64,000 bases of DNA from Candidatus Thalassolituus haligoni (lineage in GTDB: Bacteria; Pseudomonadota; Gammaproteobacteria; Pseudomonadales; Oceanobacteraceae): the NCBI RefSeq assembly GCF_041222825.1, contig NZ_CP139482.1, positions 4,097,501-4,161,500 on the forward strand. The letters are read 5' to 3'. Positions 28,210 to 37,272 of the stretch are shown here, one piece after another. A model generated the notes under the pieces. It saw nothing but the letters and a program-made list of their open reading frames with translations, was not told the origin of the DNA and made no database searches. Both the position numbers and the translations under genes were made by a program. Numbering within the stretch: the first letter of the stretch is position 1; each line of letters begins with the position of its first letter.

Positions 28210-28695
28210 GTGGAAATACTCGAACAATTACAAAACAAGATTACCCAAACCATTCAAACCCTGGAAAATCTGCAACTGGAAAATCTTCAGCTGCAAGAAG
28301 ACCTGGAACAGGCTCAACAGGCGCTGACGGCTGCTGAACAAAAAAATGACACGCTGACGCAACAGAACGACGAACTGAATAAGGAACAAACCCGCCTTTC
28401 CCACGAGCAACACCAGATGGAAGCTCAGGTTCAAGCCTTGTTACAAACACTCGACGTTGCCGTTGCTGACCTGCTGCCCGCTACCGATCCCGATACCCAG
28501 GCCGACGCAAACCCGGACAACAACGGCGAACATCACAACGAACACCACAACGAACACCACAACGAACACCACAACGAACACCACAACGAACACCACAACG
28601 AACACCACAACGAACACCACAACGAACACCACAACGAACACCACAACGAACACCACAACGATCATCACAACAGCAACCCAAACAACGGGAACTGA
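28210..28695 (+). CDS. ZapB-like coiled-coil protein with histidine-repeat tail
   Basis: A 161-residue protein in two parts. Residues 1-85 form a coiled coil starting MEILEQLQNKITQTIQTLENL, close in pattern to the cell-division factor ZapB. Residues from about 107 to 154 are eleven EHHN tetrapeptides and one DHHN, a strongly histidine-rich tail that could bind metal ions; ordinary ZapB has no such tail. Start is GTG with AAAAGAAG upstream. The gene lies between rdgB and hemW, three bases before the latter. ZapB identity is by pattern only; the tail's function is unknown. Confidence 0.75.
   Translation: MEILEQLQNKITQTIQTLENLQLENLQLQEDLEQAQQALTAAEQKNDTLTQQNDELNKEQTRLSHEQHQMEAQVQALLQTLDVAVADLLPATDPDTQADANPDNNGEHHNEHHNEHHNEHHNEHHNEHHNEHHNEHHNEHHNEHHNEHHNDHHNSNPNNGN
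28528..28671 (+). repeat. 12-base tandem repeat (12 units) inside the ZapB-like gene
   Basis: Units of GAACACCACAAC, twelve in a row; ten are identical, the first has CAT for CAC, and the last reads GATCATCACAAC. The repeat unit is a multiple of three, so gain or loss of units would keep the frame. Confidence 0.95.
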
Positions 28696-28698
28696 GTA

Positions 28699-29844
28699 AT
28701 GCGCCAGTTGCCGCCACTCAGTCTGTACATCCACGTTCCCTGGTGTATTCGTAAATGCCCGTACTGCGACTTCAACTCGCACACGGCCAGCCGCGAATTG
28801 CCGGAAGCAGACTATGTGGCTGCATTGCTGAGTGACCTCGATAGCGAACGGGAGCAGGTTTACGGGCGTGTTATCCAGACCATTTTTATTGGCGGTGGTA
28901 CCCCCAGCCTGTTATCGGCCCAGGCCTACGAACAACTGTTCGAGGGGTTGCAGCAACGACTGGCATTCGCCACCGACATAGAAATCACCCTGGAAGCCAA
29001 TCCCGGTACGTTTGAAGCGGATCGCTTTGCCGCCTATCGCACATTAGGCATCAACCGGCTGTCGATGGGCATTCAGAGTTTTAACGACCTGCATTTGCAA
29101 AAACTCGGCCGCATTCACGATAGCGCCCAAGCCAAAGCCGCCATAACAGCAGCCCGCACGGCCGGATTCGACAACCTCAATCTCGACCTGATGCATGGTC
29201 TGCCCGGACAGTCGCTAGCCGATGCCCTGGAAGACATCAACACGGCCTTGAGCTTTAACCCGCCGCACCTCTCCTGGTACCAGCTCACCATCGAACCCAA
29301 CACCGAATTCTACAAACGTCCACCAGCCCTGCCGGAAGACGAGACACTCTGGGACATCCAGGATGCCGGACAGCAGCGCCTGGCAGCAGCCGGTTTTGCC
29401 CACTACGAGATTTCCGCCTTTGCCCAGCCGGGCAAACAGGCCCGCCACAACCTCAACTACTGGCAGTTTGGCGACTACCTCGGTATTGGTGCCGGTGCGC
29501 ATGGCAAAGTCAGCAAACGGGATAACAACGGCCAGATCCACGCGACCCGACGCTGGAAAACCCGCCAGCCAAGCGATTACCTGAACCCCGACAAGGCTTT
29601 CCTGGCTGGCAGTAACGACATTGCCAGCACAGAGATGGGGCTGGAATGCCTGATGAATGCGTTACGTTTGCGTGCAGGTATCACGGTCGAACGCTTTGAG
29701 CAACGTACCGGACAAACACTGGCGAGCGTGGCTGAACCAATCGCCAAGGCCAAAGCCATGGGCTTGCTGGAAGTTGGAGAGGATATTCGTGCTACCGAAC
29801 GTGGCCAACAATACCTGAATGAACTGTTGGGCTTGTTTCTCTGA
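28699..29844 (+). CDS. hemW: Heme chaperone HemW (radical SAM)
   Basis: Oxygen-independent coproporphyrinogen oxidase-like protein now known as a heme chaperone. It lacks the extra N-terminal part of HemN and begins LSLYIHVPWCIRKCPYCDFNSH, with the cluster motif CxxxCxxC; later IFIGGGTPSL, EANPGTFE, NRLSMGIQSF, DLMHGLPGQ and YEISAFA follow. 381 residues, normal length. Directly after the ZapB-like gene; rdgB-hemW neighbourhood is common. Confidence 0.94.
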   Translation: MRQLPPLSLYIHVPWCIRKCPYCDFNSHTASRELPEADYVAALLSDLDSEREQVYGRVIQTIFIGGGTPSLLSAQAYEQLFEGLQQRLAFATDIEITLEANPGTFEADRFAAYRTLGINRLSMGIQSFNDLHLQKLGRIHDSAQAKAAITAARTAGFDNLNLDLMHGLPGQSLADALEDINTALSFNPPHLSWYQLTIEPNTEFYKRPPALPEDETLWDIQDAGQQRLAAAGFAHYEISAFAQPGKQARHNLNYWQFGDYLGIGAGAHGKVSKRDNNGQIHATRRWKTRQPSDYLNPDKAFLAGSNDIASTEMGLECLMNALRLRAGITVERFEQRTGQTLASVAEPIAKAKAMGLLEVGEDIRATERGQQYLNELLGLFL

Positions 29845-29939
29845 ATACCAGCACAAGACACTCGCGCCGCCGTTGCGAACAACCACACATCATTACCCGG
29901 CTTGCACCATTACCCGGCAGTGATACCGCAAACCGGTAT

Positions 29940-30662
29940 TTATACCCGGATATTCAGGTTATAACGACTCTTGGCTTCCTGAATCCGCTGCAAGGTGATC
30001 GCACGCACGGTATTTTTGCTGCTCTCAATATGCCCACTTAACTCAGCCACAACGGCGTCGCCGTGACGCTGTCCGATCAATGCCAAAATATGCCGATGCT
30101 CTTCATAAGTGGCTGCAATCCGCCCACGCTGGGTAAAGTCGAGTCGCCGGATAATGCGCAGTCGTTCACAGACACTGCGATGCAACAGCGCCATTTCCTT
30201 ATTACCCGCCAGCGCCACCAGCTGAAAATGAAAATTCTCATCCAGTTCCGCCACCTGATCACTGTCGGACAAGCGCTTGTCTGGCGTTACACACCAATGA
30301 TTCGTCAGCTCCTGCAGATGCGCAGCCGGATCTTCCAGCCCACAAAGCCGTCGAACCGCTGCGGTTTCCATCAGGGTACGAACATCGTACAGCTCTTCAA
30401 AATACTGAAAGTCGAACGGCCGCACTTGCCAGCCGCTGCGAAAATAGACCTGCACAAAACCATCCCGCTCGAGTCGGTAGAGCGCCTCCCGAACAGGCGT
30501 TCGGGAGGCATTCATACGCTTGGCAATTTCCGACTCGCTAAAGCGGTCGCCGGGTAGCAGCTGAAAATCAAAAATATCGGTTTTAAGCTGCTGGTAAATG
30601 CGCTCCGCAACGTTAACCGGCCGCGATTGCTGATGTCTGCTGCCACCTTGATCAGTGGCCAT
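29940..30662 (-). CDS. GntR family (FCD) transcriptional regulator
   Basis: A 240-residue repressor-type protein. The N-terminal winged helix-turn-helix is clear (residues 18-80: AERIYQQLKTDIFDFQLLPG, SESEIAKRMNASRTPVREAL), followed by an all-helical FCD ligand-binding domain with metal-site histidines (ENFHFQLV, EEHRHIL, ELSGHIESS). It starts directly at the stop of the allophanate hydrolase gene and is thus second in that operon. It probably controls that operon through the CTTGTATACAAG palindrome at 32491 (inference). Confidence 0.9.
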   Translation of the reverse strand: MATDQGGSRHQQSRPVNVAERIYQQLKTDIFDFQLLPGDRFSESEIAKRMNASRTPVREALYRLERDGFVQVYFRSGWQVRPFDFQYFEELYDVRTLMETAAVRRLCGLEDPAAHLQELTNHWCVTPDKRLSDSDQVAELDENFHFQLVALAGNKEMALLHRSVCERLRIIRRLDFTQRGRIAATYEEHRHILALIGQRHGDAVVAELSGHIESSKNTVRAITLQRIQEAKSRYNLNIRV

Positions 30663-32468
30663 TTACCCGGCCTGCAAACTGGCAATATAAGCCCGCCAGC
30701 CGCCAAACTCGCTGATATCGGTGGCCGCAGGAAGCACCACTGCTTCGCACATAAAGCCGTTCACGATACGACCATCTGCCAGCTCCACATTGCCAATGCC
30801 CATCGGTTGCGGCACTTCATTCACAAAGCTGCCGAAGGCAGCCGCTGTCAGCCGCCACAACTCGACGATAATCGCCACACCCTGCTCGTCATCACCGACC
30901 CGTACCAGGCCCGGTTTGGGTGGCGTGGTGTTCGCCAGGGCGTACAAGCGGTATTGGTCGGCGGTAACGGTTTGCTCGACCAGCCGGGCAGAACGATGGC
31001 TGAGCTGGTGATTCAGTGGCATACCGCTTAAATGCGCGCCAACCACAGCAATCACTACCGACTCATCCGCCTTGCGTCCCAATAAGACAGGCGCTTCTGG
31101 CAGCTTGAGTGCTGCTTCCCAACGGTTGGCAAAGGCCAGCAAGGCACGATCCTGCCAGGCAGGGGCAATCAGGGTGATGCCAAAGGGAAGTCCATCGCGA
31201 CGTAACGCCGCCGGCAGCGACAATGCCGAGAGATCGGCCAGATTAACAAAGTTGGTGTACACGCCGTTGCGGCTGTTCACCTCAATCGGTTGTTCTGCCA
31301 GTGCGGCATGGGTCGGGAAATGAGGGGAAGTTGGGACAAACAGCGCGTCGACATCGTCGAACAAGGCCGTCACGTAGCGCATCAGCTCCAGGCGACGATA
31401 TTCTGCCCGAAACTGATCTACCGCACTGGGGAGCTTGCCACTCAGTACGATGCTTTTGACAATCGGGTCGAGTCCGGGCAAATCCTGCTCCATAAACTCG
31501 CCCACAGCCGCGTAGCGTTCAGCCACCCAGGGGCCCTGATACAACAACGCGGCCATTTCGAATAGGGGGCCGAAATCCTTTTCAACCAGCTCTAAACCGT
31601 GTTTTCTGGCCAACACACAAGCCTGTTCATAAGCCTGTTGCTGTTCGACATCGCCAAACCATTGCGGCGACAGCGGTATCGCCAGACGCTTGATACGACG
31701 CTGAGGCACCGCAACAGACTCACGAGAATAAGGGTCAGCTGCATCAAACTGCGCCGCCACATCCAGCAACTGTTCGGCATCCCGGCTGTTCAAAGCAAAG
31801 ATGGAGACCACATCCAGGCTCTTACAAGCAGGAATCACGCCATTTGTACTGACCAATCCCTTGGTGGCCTTGACCCCCACCAGATGATTAAAACCGGCAG
31901 GTACCCGACCCGACCCGGCGGTATCCGTTCCCAACGAAAACGCCACCTGCCCACGCGCCACCGTGACGGCAGAGCCAGAACTGGAACCCCCACTGACGTA
32001 TTCCGGCTTGAAGCTGTTAGCCACCGGCCCGTAAGGGGAGCGAGTGCCGACCAGACCGGTAGCAAACTGATCCAAATTGGTTTTACCTATTACCACCGCA
32101 CCAGCAGCCCGAAGCAACGCCACCACGGTCGCGTCGCGTTGCGGGGTAAAGGCAAACTCAGGGCAACCACCCGTGGTTGCAAAACCAGCCACATCAATAT
32201 TGTCCTTCACCGCAAACGGCACACCAAAAAGGGGCAACGACGCCGGAGCCTTGCCCTCCAGTGAAGCAAGCTGCTGCGCCAGCACCGCATCGGTCGCCAG
32301 TGTTATCCAGGGGCTGCCGTAAACCGGTTTACCGTTGTCGCACTCTTCCTCACGAATCTGTTGCAGCAGTTGTGGCAAGAGCTGCTGTGGGGTTTGGCCC
32401 GACTGATACGCCTTGGCCCAGTCACTCAGATTCCAGCCCGACAACGGGGATAATGTGCTAGCGGTCAT
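30663..32468 (-). CDS. atzF: Allophanate hydrolase (amidase-signature enzyme)
   Basis: Hydrolyses allophanate to ammonia and carbon dioxide, the second half of the urea carboxylase/allophanate route and the end of triazine breakdown. The amidase domain (residues 30-440) has the Ser-Ser-Lys elements PFAVKDNIDVAG and YVSGGSSSGSAVTVARG. The C-terminal AtzF domain (about 470-600) includes VGAHLSGMPLNHQL and the family's VGNVELADGR-like end GIGNVELADGRIVNGFMCE. The start MTASTL at 32468 has GGAG six bases upstream; two upstream ATGs are less well placed. No urea carboxylase gene is adjacent, which is unusual. Sigma-54 promoter and GntR operator lie upstream. Confidence 0.9.
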   Translation of the reverse strand: MTASTLSPLSGWNLSDWAKAYQSGQTPQQLLPQLLQQIREEECDNGKPVYGSPWITLATDAVLAQQLASLEGKAPASLPLFGVPFAVKDNIDVAGFATTGGCPEFAFTPQRDATVVALLRAAGAVVIGKTNLDQFATGLVGTRSPYGPVANSFKPEYVSGGSSSGSAVTVARGQVAFSLGTDTAGSGRVPAGFNHLVGVKATKGLVSTNGVIPACKSLDVVSIFALNSRDAEQLLDVAAQFDAADPYSRESVAVPQRRIKRLAIPLSPQWFGDVEQQQAYEQACVLARKHGLELVEKDFGPLFEMAALLYQGPWVAERYAAVGEFMEQDLPGLDPIVKSIVLSGKLPSAVDQFRAEYRRLELMRYVTALFDDVDALFVPTSPHFPTHAALAEQPIEVNSRNGVYTNFVNLADLSALSLPAALRRDGLPFGITLIAPAWQDRALLAFANRWEAALKLPEAPVLLGRKADESVVIAVVGAHLSGMPLNHQLSHRSARLVEQTVTADQYRLYALANTTPPKPGLVRVGDDEQGVAIIVELWRLTAAAFGSFVNEVPQPMGIGNVELADGRIVNGFMCEAVVLPAATDISEFGGWRAYIASLQAG

Positions 32469-32490
32469 TGGTTTCTCCATGGTGTTCAAA

Positions 32491-32502
32491 CTTGTATACA
32501 AG
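32491..32502. promoter_or_regulatory. GntR operator candidate
   Basis: Perfect palindrome CTTGTATACAAG, fitting the TNGTNNACNA core bound by FCD-type GntR proteins. It lies 22-34 bases upstream of atzF and over the predicted start of the sigma-54 transcript, a position suited to repression. Confidence 0.6.
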
Positions 32503-32508
32503 ATACTG

Positions 32509-32524
32509 AGCGAGAGCCGTGCCA
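32509..32524 (-). promoter_or_regulatory. sigma-54 promoter of the atzF-gntR operon
   Basis: Minus-strand TGGCACGGCTCTCGCT has GG and GC separated by ten bases and matches the RpoN consensus at TGGCACG. Transcription would start near 32499, within the palindrome at 32491-32502. Confidence 0.65.
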
Positions 32525-32688
32525 GCTAGTACAAAGATCCAACCAGGAAAGTGATCTCGCTCACCCACCACGGTCATAACCGATCAAATACCTGTCCGTT
32601 GGGATCAAGCTGGCGGGCTGGGGCTGAGTCAAACTGCCAGACCAAACTGCAGCACTGTTTCTACAAAAACAAAAAAGGTGAACCCGGT

Positions 32689-34095
32689 ATGTATTCTTTC
32701 AGCAACATGGTGGGAGGCAAGACCCTGTCGGCCAATGCCTCATTCGACGTTATCAACCCCTCCACACACGACTTGGCTGGCAAGGCACCGTTGGCGACCA
32801 GCGCAGACCTTGATCAGGCCGTCGCGGCAGCGGCAGCGGCATTTCCTGCCTGGTCAGGTCTGTCGGATGCAGAGCGTCAGGACTACTGCCACCGGGTGGC
32901 CGACAAGTTGGAACAGCACCATGAAGAACTGGCCCGGATTCTGACATCTGAACAGGGCAAACCCATGGCGGGCATGGGTTCGATGTTTGAAATTGGTGGT
33001 GCCATTGCCTGGGCCCGCTACAACGCCGCGCTGGAAATACCCGTCGAGGTACTACAAGACAACGACAACGGCCGGGTTGAGATGCATCGCAAGCCGATTG
33101 GTGTTGTCGGCTCTATTACGCCATGGAACTGGCCGGTCATGATTGCGGTTTGGCATATTATACCGGCCATTCGTACCGGTAACACCGTGGTGAACAAGCC
33201 GTCACCTTTCACACCGCTGTCAACGCTGCGAATGATCGAACTGATGAATGAGGTATTACCAGCCGGGGTAGTGAACAGCCTTACCGGTGACGACAGCCTT
33301 GGGGCGGCAATGTCATCCCACGCAAAAATTGGCAAGATTGTGTTTACCGGTTCAACACCGACTGGCCAGAAAATCATGACCTCTGCCGCCGATACCCTCA
33401 AACGCCTGACGCTGGAACTGGGCGGCAACGACGCTGGCATTGTGCTGCCGGATTGCGATCCGGCAGCAATCGCACCGGGTGTGTTCTGGGGCGCTTTTAT
33501 CAACAACGGCCAGACCTGTGCAGCCCTGAAACGCCTGTACGTCCACGACAGCATTTACCAACAGGTGTGTGACGAGCTGGTGGCCTTTGCCCGGACGATC
33601 AAGGTCGGTGACGGATTTGACGACAACAGCGACCTTGGCCCCATCCAGAACCGGATGCAGTTTGACAAGGTGAACCGCCTGGTGCGCCAGTCACTGGAGC
33701 TGGGTAGCCAATTACTGCTCGGCGGCCCGGTGGATGATCCCGATACGCTGTTCTTTCCGATCACCTTGATCGCGACGGACGCTGTCAGTGACCCGCTGGT
33801 ACAGCATGAGCAGTTTGGCCCGGCACTGCCGATTATTCCGTTCAGCGATATCGACGCTGTCATCGCTGCGGCCAATGATAATCAGAATGGACTGGGTGGC
33901 TCCATCTGGACCGACGACCAGCAACAGTTCCGCCAGCTGGCTTCCCGTATGGAATGTGGCTCGGTGTGGCATAACAAGCATGGAGCCATTCAACCCGATG
34001 TGCCATTCGGTGGGGTGAAGTGTTCCGGTGTGGGGGTTGAGTTTGGCAAGGAAGGGCTGCTGGCCAATACCAATATTCAAGTGCTGTTTCTGTAA
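32689..34095 (+). CDS. NAD(P)-dependent aldehyde dehydrogenase
   Basis: Oxidises an aldehyde to its acid. The 468 residues carry GSITPWNWPVM, NKPSPFTPLS, FTGSTPTGQKI, the catalytic-glutamate segment LTLELGGNDAGIV and the cysteine in INNGQTCAALKR. ATG at 32689 with AAAAAAGGTG upstream fits homologues; earlier in-frame starts do not. It diverges from atzF and ends at a good terminator. With the GMC oxidoreductase it would form an alcohol-to-acid route; the true substrate is unknown. Confidence 0.92.
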   Translation: MYSFSNMVGGKTLSANASFDVINPSTHDLAGKAPLATSADLDQAVAAAAAAFPAWSGLSDAERQDYCHRVADKLEQHHEELARILTSEQGKPMAGMGSMFEIGGAIAWARYNAALEIPVEVLQDNDNGRVEMHRKPIGVVGSITPWNWPVMIAVWHIIPAIRTGNTVVNKPSPFTPLSTLRMIELMNEVLPAGVVNSLTGDDSLGAAMSSHAKIGKIVFTGSTPTGQKIMTSAADTLKRLTLELGGNDAGIVLPDCDPAAIAPGVFWGAFINNGQTCAALKRLYVHDSIYQQVCDELVAFARTIKVGDGFDDNSDLGPIQNRMQFDKVNRLVRQSLELGSQLLLGGPVDDPDTLFFPITLIATDAVSDPLVQHEQFGPALPIIPFSDIDAVIAAANDNQNGLGGSIWTDDQQQFRQLASRMECGSVWHNKHGAIQPDVPFGGVKCSGVGVEFGKEGLLANTNIQVLFL

Positions 34096-34133
34096 TTTTA
34101 CCCGCTTTCACTGACTGACACTCAGTCGTTTTC

Positions 34134-34156
34134 GGCGCTCCCTGAGCGCCTTTTTT
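34134..34156 (+). terminator. Intrinsic terminator after aldehyde dehydrogenase
   Basis: GGCGCTC-CCT-GAGCGCC hairpin (34134-34150) followed by six T residues. 39 bases after the stop. Confidence 0.9.
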
Positions 34157-34192
34157 GGTTCGGGCCAGCAATAGGCCAGCAATACGAACGGC

Positions 34193-34226
34193 CATGCTCG
34201 TCAGCGCCATGCTCGTCAGCGCCATG
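34193..34226 (+). repeat. Short direct duplication
   Basis: CCATGCTCGTCAGCG occurs twice in tandem with an 18-base period, followed by a third partial copy CCATG, in the gap between the aldehyde dehydrogenase and araC-type genes. Confidence 0.7.
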
Positions 34227-34252
34227 GTGGTTTGCTCACTGCGGTTGGCGGG

Positions 34253-35197
34253 CTAACGATCGAGTTTGCGGGTTTCCGTCGGCGTTTCGCCAAAATACTT
34301 CTTGTAGCTGCGGCTGAAATGGGCGGAATGGTTAAACCCCCAGGTAAAGGCAATATCCGTCAGGCTGGTATTCGGCTGCGCCAGAATATCCACCCGGCAG
34401 CGTTCCAGTCGCTGGTTCCAGATATAACGATTCAGCGTCACCCCTGCCAGCTCGAACGCCCGTGACAACTGTCGGGGAGAGGCTTTCATCATGTCACTGA
34501 TGTGTTCGGTGGTCAGATAATCCGCTTCCAGATGCCCATCAATGTAACTCAGGCTACGCTGCAGCAAGGCATGACGCGAACGGCTACAAGCAGGCACCTG
34601 TTGTGTCTTGATCAGACTCGCGAGGTTATCCAGTACCTGCTCAGAAATACTCATCCCCTGGTGATTGTAATGCCAGGGACGGGTCAGTAATTGATACAGA
34701 TTCTCGCTGCTATAAACCCCCACACGCGCATGACGGTCGAGCCGTACCAGGTCAGTCGGTTGCCAATGCCCCAGTTGTTGCTCCAACACCTGACGCGGGA
34801 TGTCGACCACCAGCATTTCCATATCATGCGGGAAACCCTGACCGTACGGACGAGTGGTGTCGTACAGGACAATATCGCCAGGCACATGGTTAGCGCAGCG
34901 AGTACCCTGCCAAGAGTATCCATGACCTGCCAGCATCAGACATAAAAATACCGACTGCCGGGGATCGGCTTGAATTTCGGTCCGGCTGCGTTGCACCGCA
35001 TGGCTGTTGGCCTGAATCCGGTTGATGGTTATCAGGCCACACTCGGTCTGCTCCAGAGTGGCTTCGATGCCATTTTTGGACTCGGTGGGACAGTCCACCT
35101 TAATGACATGCTGGCGTACATGCTCTTCCCAGAACTGGCGTTTGATGGCGGCCGGAACCTGGCTGGTGGAGATGCACAGAGAGCGGGTCAGTGCCAT
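34253..35197 (-). CDS. AraC family transcriptional regulator (FeaR-like)
   Basis: A 314-residue regulator with an N-terminal sensing domain of the AraC_binding_2 kind (about residues 40-190; CLMLAGHGYSWQG, PGDIVLYDTTRPYG) and a C-terminal AraC helix-turn-helix pair (about 210-310: EHISDMMKASPRQLSRAFE, SLTDIAFTWGFNHSAHFSRSYKKYFG). It resembles FeaR, which turns on an amine oxidase and aldehyde dehydrogenase. Placed between the aldehyde dehydrogenase and GMC oxidoreductase genes, it probably controls this catabolic block. Confidence 0.88.
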   Translation of the reverse strand: MALTRSLCISTSQVPAAIKRQFWEEHVRQHVIKVDCPTESKNGIEATLEQTECGLITINRIQANSHAVQRSRTEIQADPRQSVFLCLMLAGHGYSWQGTRCANHVPGDIVLYDTTRPYGQGFPHDMEMLVVDIPRQVLEQQLGHWQPTDLVRLDRHARVGVYSSENLYQLLTRPWHYNHQGMSISEQVLDNLASLIKTQQVPACSRSRHALLQRSLSYIDGHLEADYLTTEHISDMMKASPRQLSRAFELAGVTLNRYIWNQRLERCRVDILAQPNTSLTDIAFTWGFNHSAHFSRSYKKYFGETPTETRKLDR

Positions 35198-35519
35198 ACA
35201 TCCTCCTGCTGTTATTTCTTTTTATTGGTATTTTTTTATCACCTTCCCGTCCCATGCTACGACGCCCACCAAACATAGTAAATATGTTAAGTAACTATAA
35301 AAAGACTCGTCCTGTTATGTCTCGCCACAGGCTTCTCACACCGCCCTTGCACGGCTAGTGCCCTGTCCTGAGTAATCAAATCAGGCGACTTTCCTGATTA
35401 AGCCAGCCCGTTTTTCCCTCGTCATAATTTTCCACTGAATTGACAGCTGCCTCTGGTTTCAGCCGTCGCTGACACCCCGTCAGTACCTTGCAGATAACAA
35501 TAACGAGTTCAGAAATCTT
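35198..35519. other. Intergenic region between araC-type gene and GMC oxidoreductase
   Basis: 322 bases between two diverging genes, AT-rich near 35215-35305. It probably holds both promoters; I see no palindrome strong enough to name as an operator. Confidence 0.5.
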
Positions 35520-37148
35520 ATGAATAACCCTGACTACATTGTCGTAGGTGGTGGCTCCGCTGGCTGTGTCATAGCGCATCGTCTGGTCAATGCCGGTAAA
35601 CAGGTTGTGCTGCTGGAAGATGGCCCCGCCGATGACTCCCTGTATATCCATATGCCTGCCACGTTTATCCGCGTGATTGGCTCCGAACGCTCAGTGATTT
35701 ACCAAAGTGAACCCCAGCCGGAAGCGGGCGGACGCAAAACCTACGTACCGCAGGGACGCACGCTGGGCGGCGGCAGCTCAATCAACGCCATGGTCTATAT
35801 TCGCGGCCAGCAGCAGGATTACGACGACTGGGAAGCCCAGGGTTGTCACGGCTGGAGCTGGAATAACGTGCTGGCAGCGTTCAAGCGCTCTGAAAACCAT
35901 ATGCGCCTGAGTGGCGCTTACCATGGCAACGACGGCCCGCTGAAAGTCAGTGATACCCGCTTCCGTCATCCGCTCAGCCTGGCGTTTGTCAAAGCGGCTC
36001 AACAACTGGGGTTGCCTTACAACGACGATTTTAACGGCGAGCAACAACAGGGAATTGGTTTTTACCACACCACTACCTTTGATGGTCAGCGTGGCAGTAC
36101 CGCCGCGACCTACCTGGCCGCCGTGAAAAATGCCCCGAACCTGACCATCAAGACCGGCAGTTATGTCTCCCGCATTGTGTTTAATGCCCAACGCAAGGCC
36201 ACCGGGGTCGAGCTGATCGACAAAAAGACCGGAGCCCTGAGCCAGATTGCCGTGAAAGAAGAAGTGATTCTGACTGCCGGAGCCCTGTCGACACCCAAGA
36301 TTCTGATGCTGTCGGGCATTGGCCCGAAAGATCACCTGCACGAACACGGCATAAACCTGCTGCACGATGCTCCTCAAATGGGCCAGAACTACCAGGATCA
36401 CCTGGAAGTATCGATCTACGGTCGCACCCGAGAACCCATCAGCCTGCTCGGTAACGACAGCGGCCTGAAAGCACTCAAACACGGCATTCAGTGGTCTTTG
36501 TTCAAAACCGGCCTGCTGACTTCCAACGTGGTTGAATCCGGCGGATTTGTTGATACCTCCAACTGTGGCCGCCCGGACATTCAGTTCCACGTATTGCCAA
36601 CGCTGGTGGGGGATGTCGATCGAGAGCCGATTGAAGGCCACGGTATTTCCATCAACCCCTGTTTTTTACGGCCAAAATCACGCGGGTTCGCCAAATTGCG
36701 CAGCGCCAATCCCGTCGATTCAATGATCTTCGAAAGTGGTGCGCTCCAAGAACAGGACGATGTCGACACCCTGATACGCGGCGTCAAACTGGCCCGCAAG
36801 ATTCTCCGCGCTCCGGCACTGGCCGAACTGGTGAGTCACGAACTGCGTCCATCCCGTGAAGAACACATCTCCGACGCCGAAGTGGAAGCCCACGTCCGCA
36901 GCCATGCCAAAACCGTCTATCACCCGGTAGGTACTTGCCGAATGGGCAGCGATGCGGACGCCGTGGTTGATCCAACCCTGAAAGTGAACGGCGTAGCAGG
37001 CGTACGGGTATGCGACGCCTCGGTGATGCCCGCGCTGGTCTCCGGCAATACCAATGCACCGACCATCATGATTGCCGAACGTTGTGCCGAATTCATCCTT
37101 GGTCTGGAGGCTTGTGCCAATCGCCCTCAGCAGCACAAGACAGGCTGA
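35520..37148 (+). CDS. GMC family FAD-dependent oxidoreductase (choline/alcohol dehydrogenase-like)
   Basis: Flavoprotein that oxidises an alcohol. The N-terminal FAD loop YIVVGGGSAGCVIAHRL and VLLEDGP, the GMC signature RTLGGGSSINAMVYIRG and second signature GALSTPKILMLSGIGP are present, with the catalytic His region KTVYHPVGTCRMG and SGNTNAPTIMIAE at the C-terminus. 542 residues. It resembles choline dehydrogenase and long-chain or PEG alcohol dehydrogenases; the substrate cannot be told. It ends in a strong terminator before the MFS gene. Confidence 0.92.
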   Translation: MNNPDYIVVGGGSAGCVIAHRLVNAGKQVVLLEDGPADDSLYIHMPATFIRVIGSERSVIYQSEPQPEAGGRKTYVPQGRTLGGGSSINAMVYIRGQQQDYDDWEAQGCHGWSWNNVLAAFKRSENHMRLSGAYHGNDGPLKVSDTRFRHPLSLAFVKAAQQLGLPYNDDFNGEQQQGIGFYHTTTFDGQRGSTAATYLAAVKNAPNLTIKTGSYVSRIVFNAQRKATGVELIDKKTGALSQIAVKEEVILTAGALSTPKILMLSGIGPKDHLHEHGINLLHDAPQMGQNYQDHLEVSIYGRTREPISLLGNDSGLKALKHGIQWSLFKTGLLTSNVVESGGFVDTSNCGRPDIQFHVLPTLVGDVDREPIEGHGISINPCFLRPKSRGFAKLRSANPVDSMIFESGALQEQDDVDTLIRGVKLARKILRAPALAELVSHELRPSREEHISDAEVEAHVRSHAKTVYHPVGTCRMGSDADAVVDPTLKVNGVAGVRVCDASVMPALVSGNTNAPTIMIAERCAEFILGLEACANRPQQHKTG

Positions 37149-37197
37149 TTGTTCTATCCCGTTGGCACTCGTCCGTTAACTAGCATGTTTGCTCGAC

Positions 37198-37240
37198 CCG
37201 GCCTGCCGCACCCTGTACTGACTGGCAGGCCGGTTTTTTT
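37198..37240 (+). terminator. Intrinsic terminator after the GMC gene
   Basis: CCGGCCTGCC and GGCAGGCCGG form a perfect ten-base stem around a 16-base loop, followed by seven T residues. Confidence 0.92.
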
Positions 37241-37272
37241 GACCACTAAAACAACAACAATACGGTGTACTC

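Noticed and set aside
28528..28671. Possible CRISPR or DNA-binding array from 12-base repeats
   Set aside because: The repeats are in-frame coding sequence with no spacers.
28441..28782. Antisense frames with valine- or cysteine-rich repeats over the histidine-repeat gene
   Set aside because: They arise from the same 12-base repeat read in other frames; only the sense frame has a coiled-coil domain and start.
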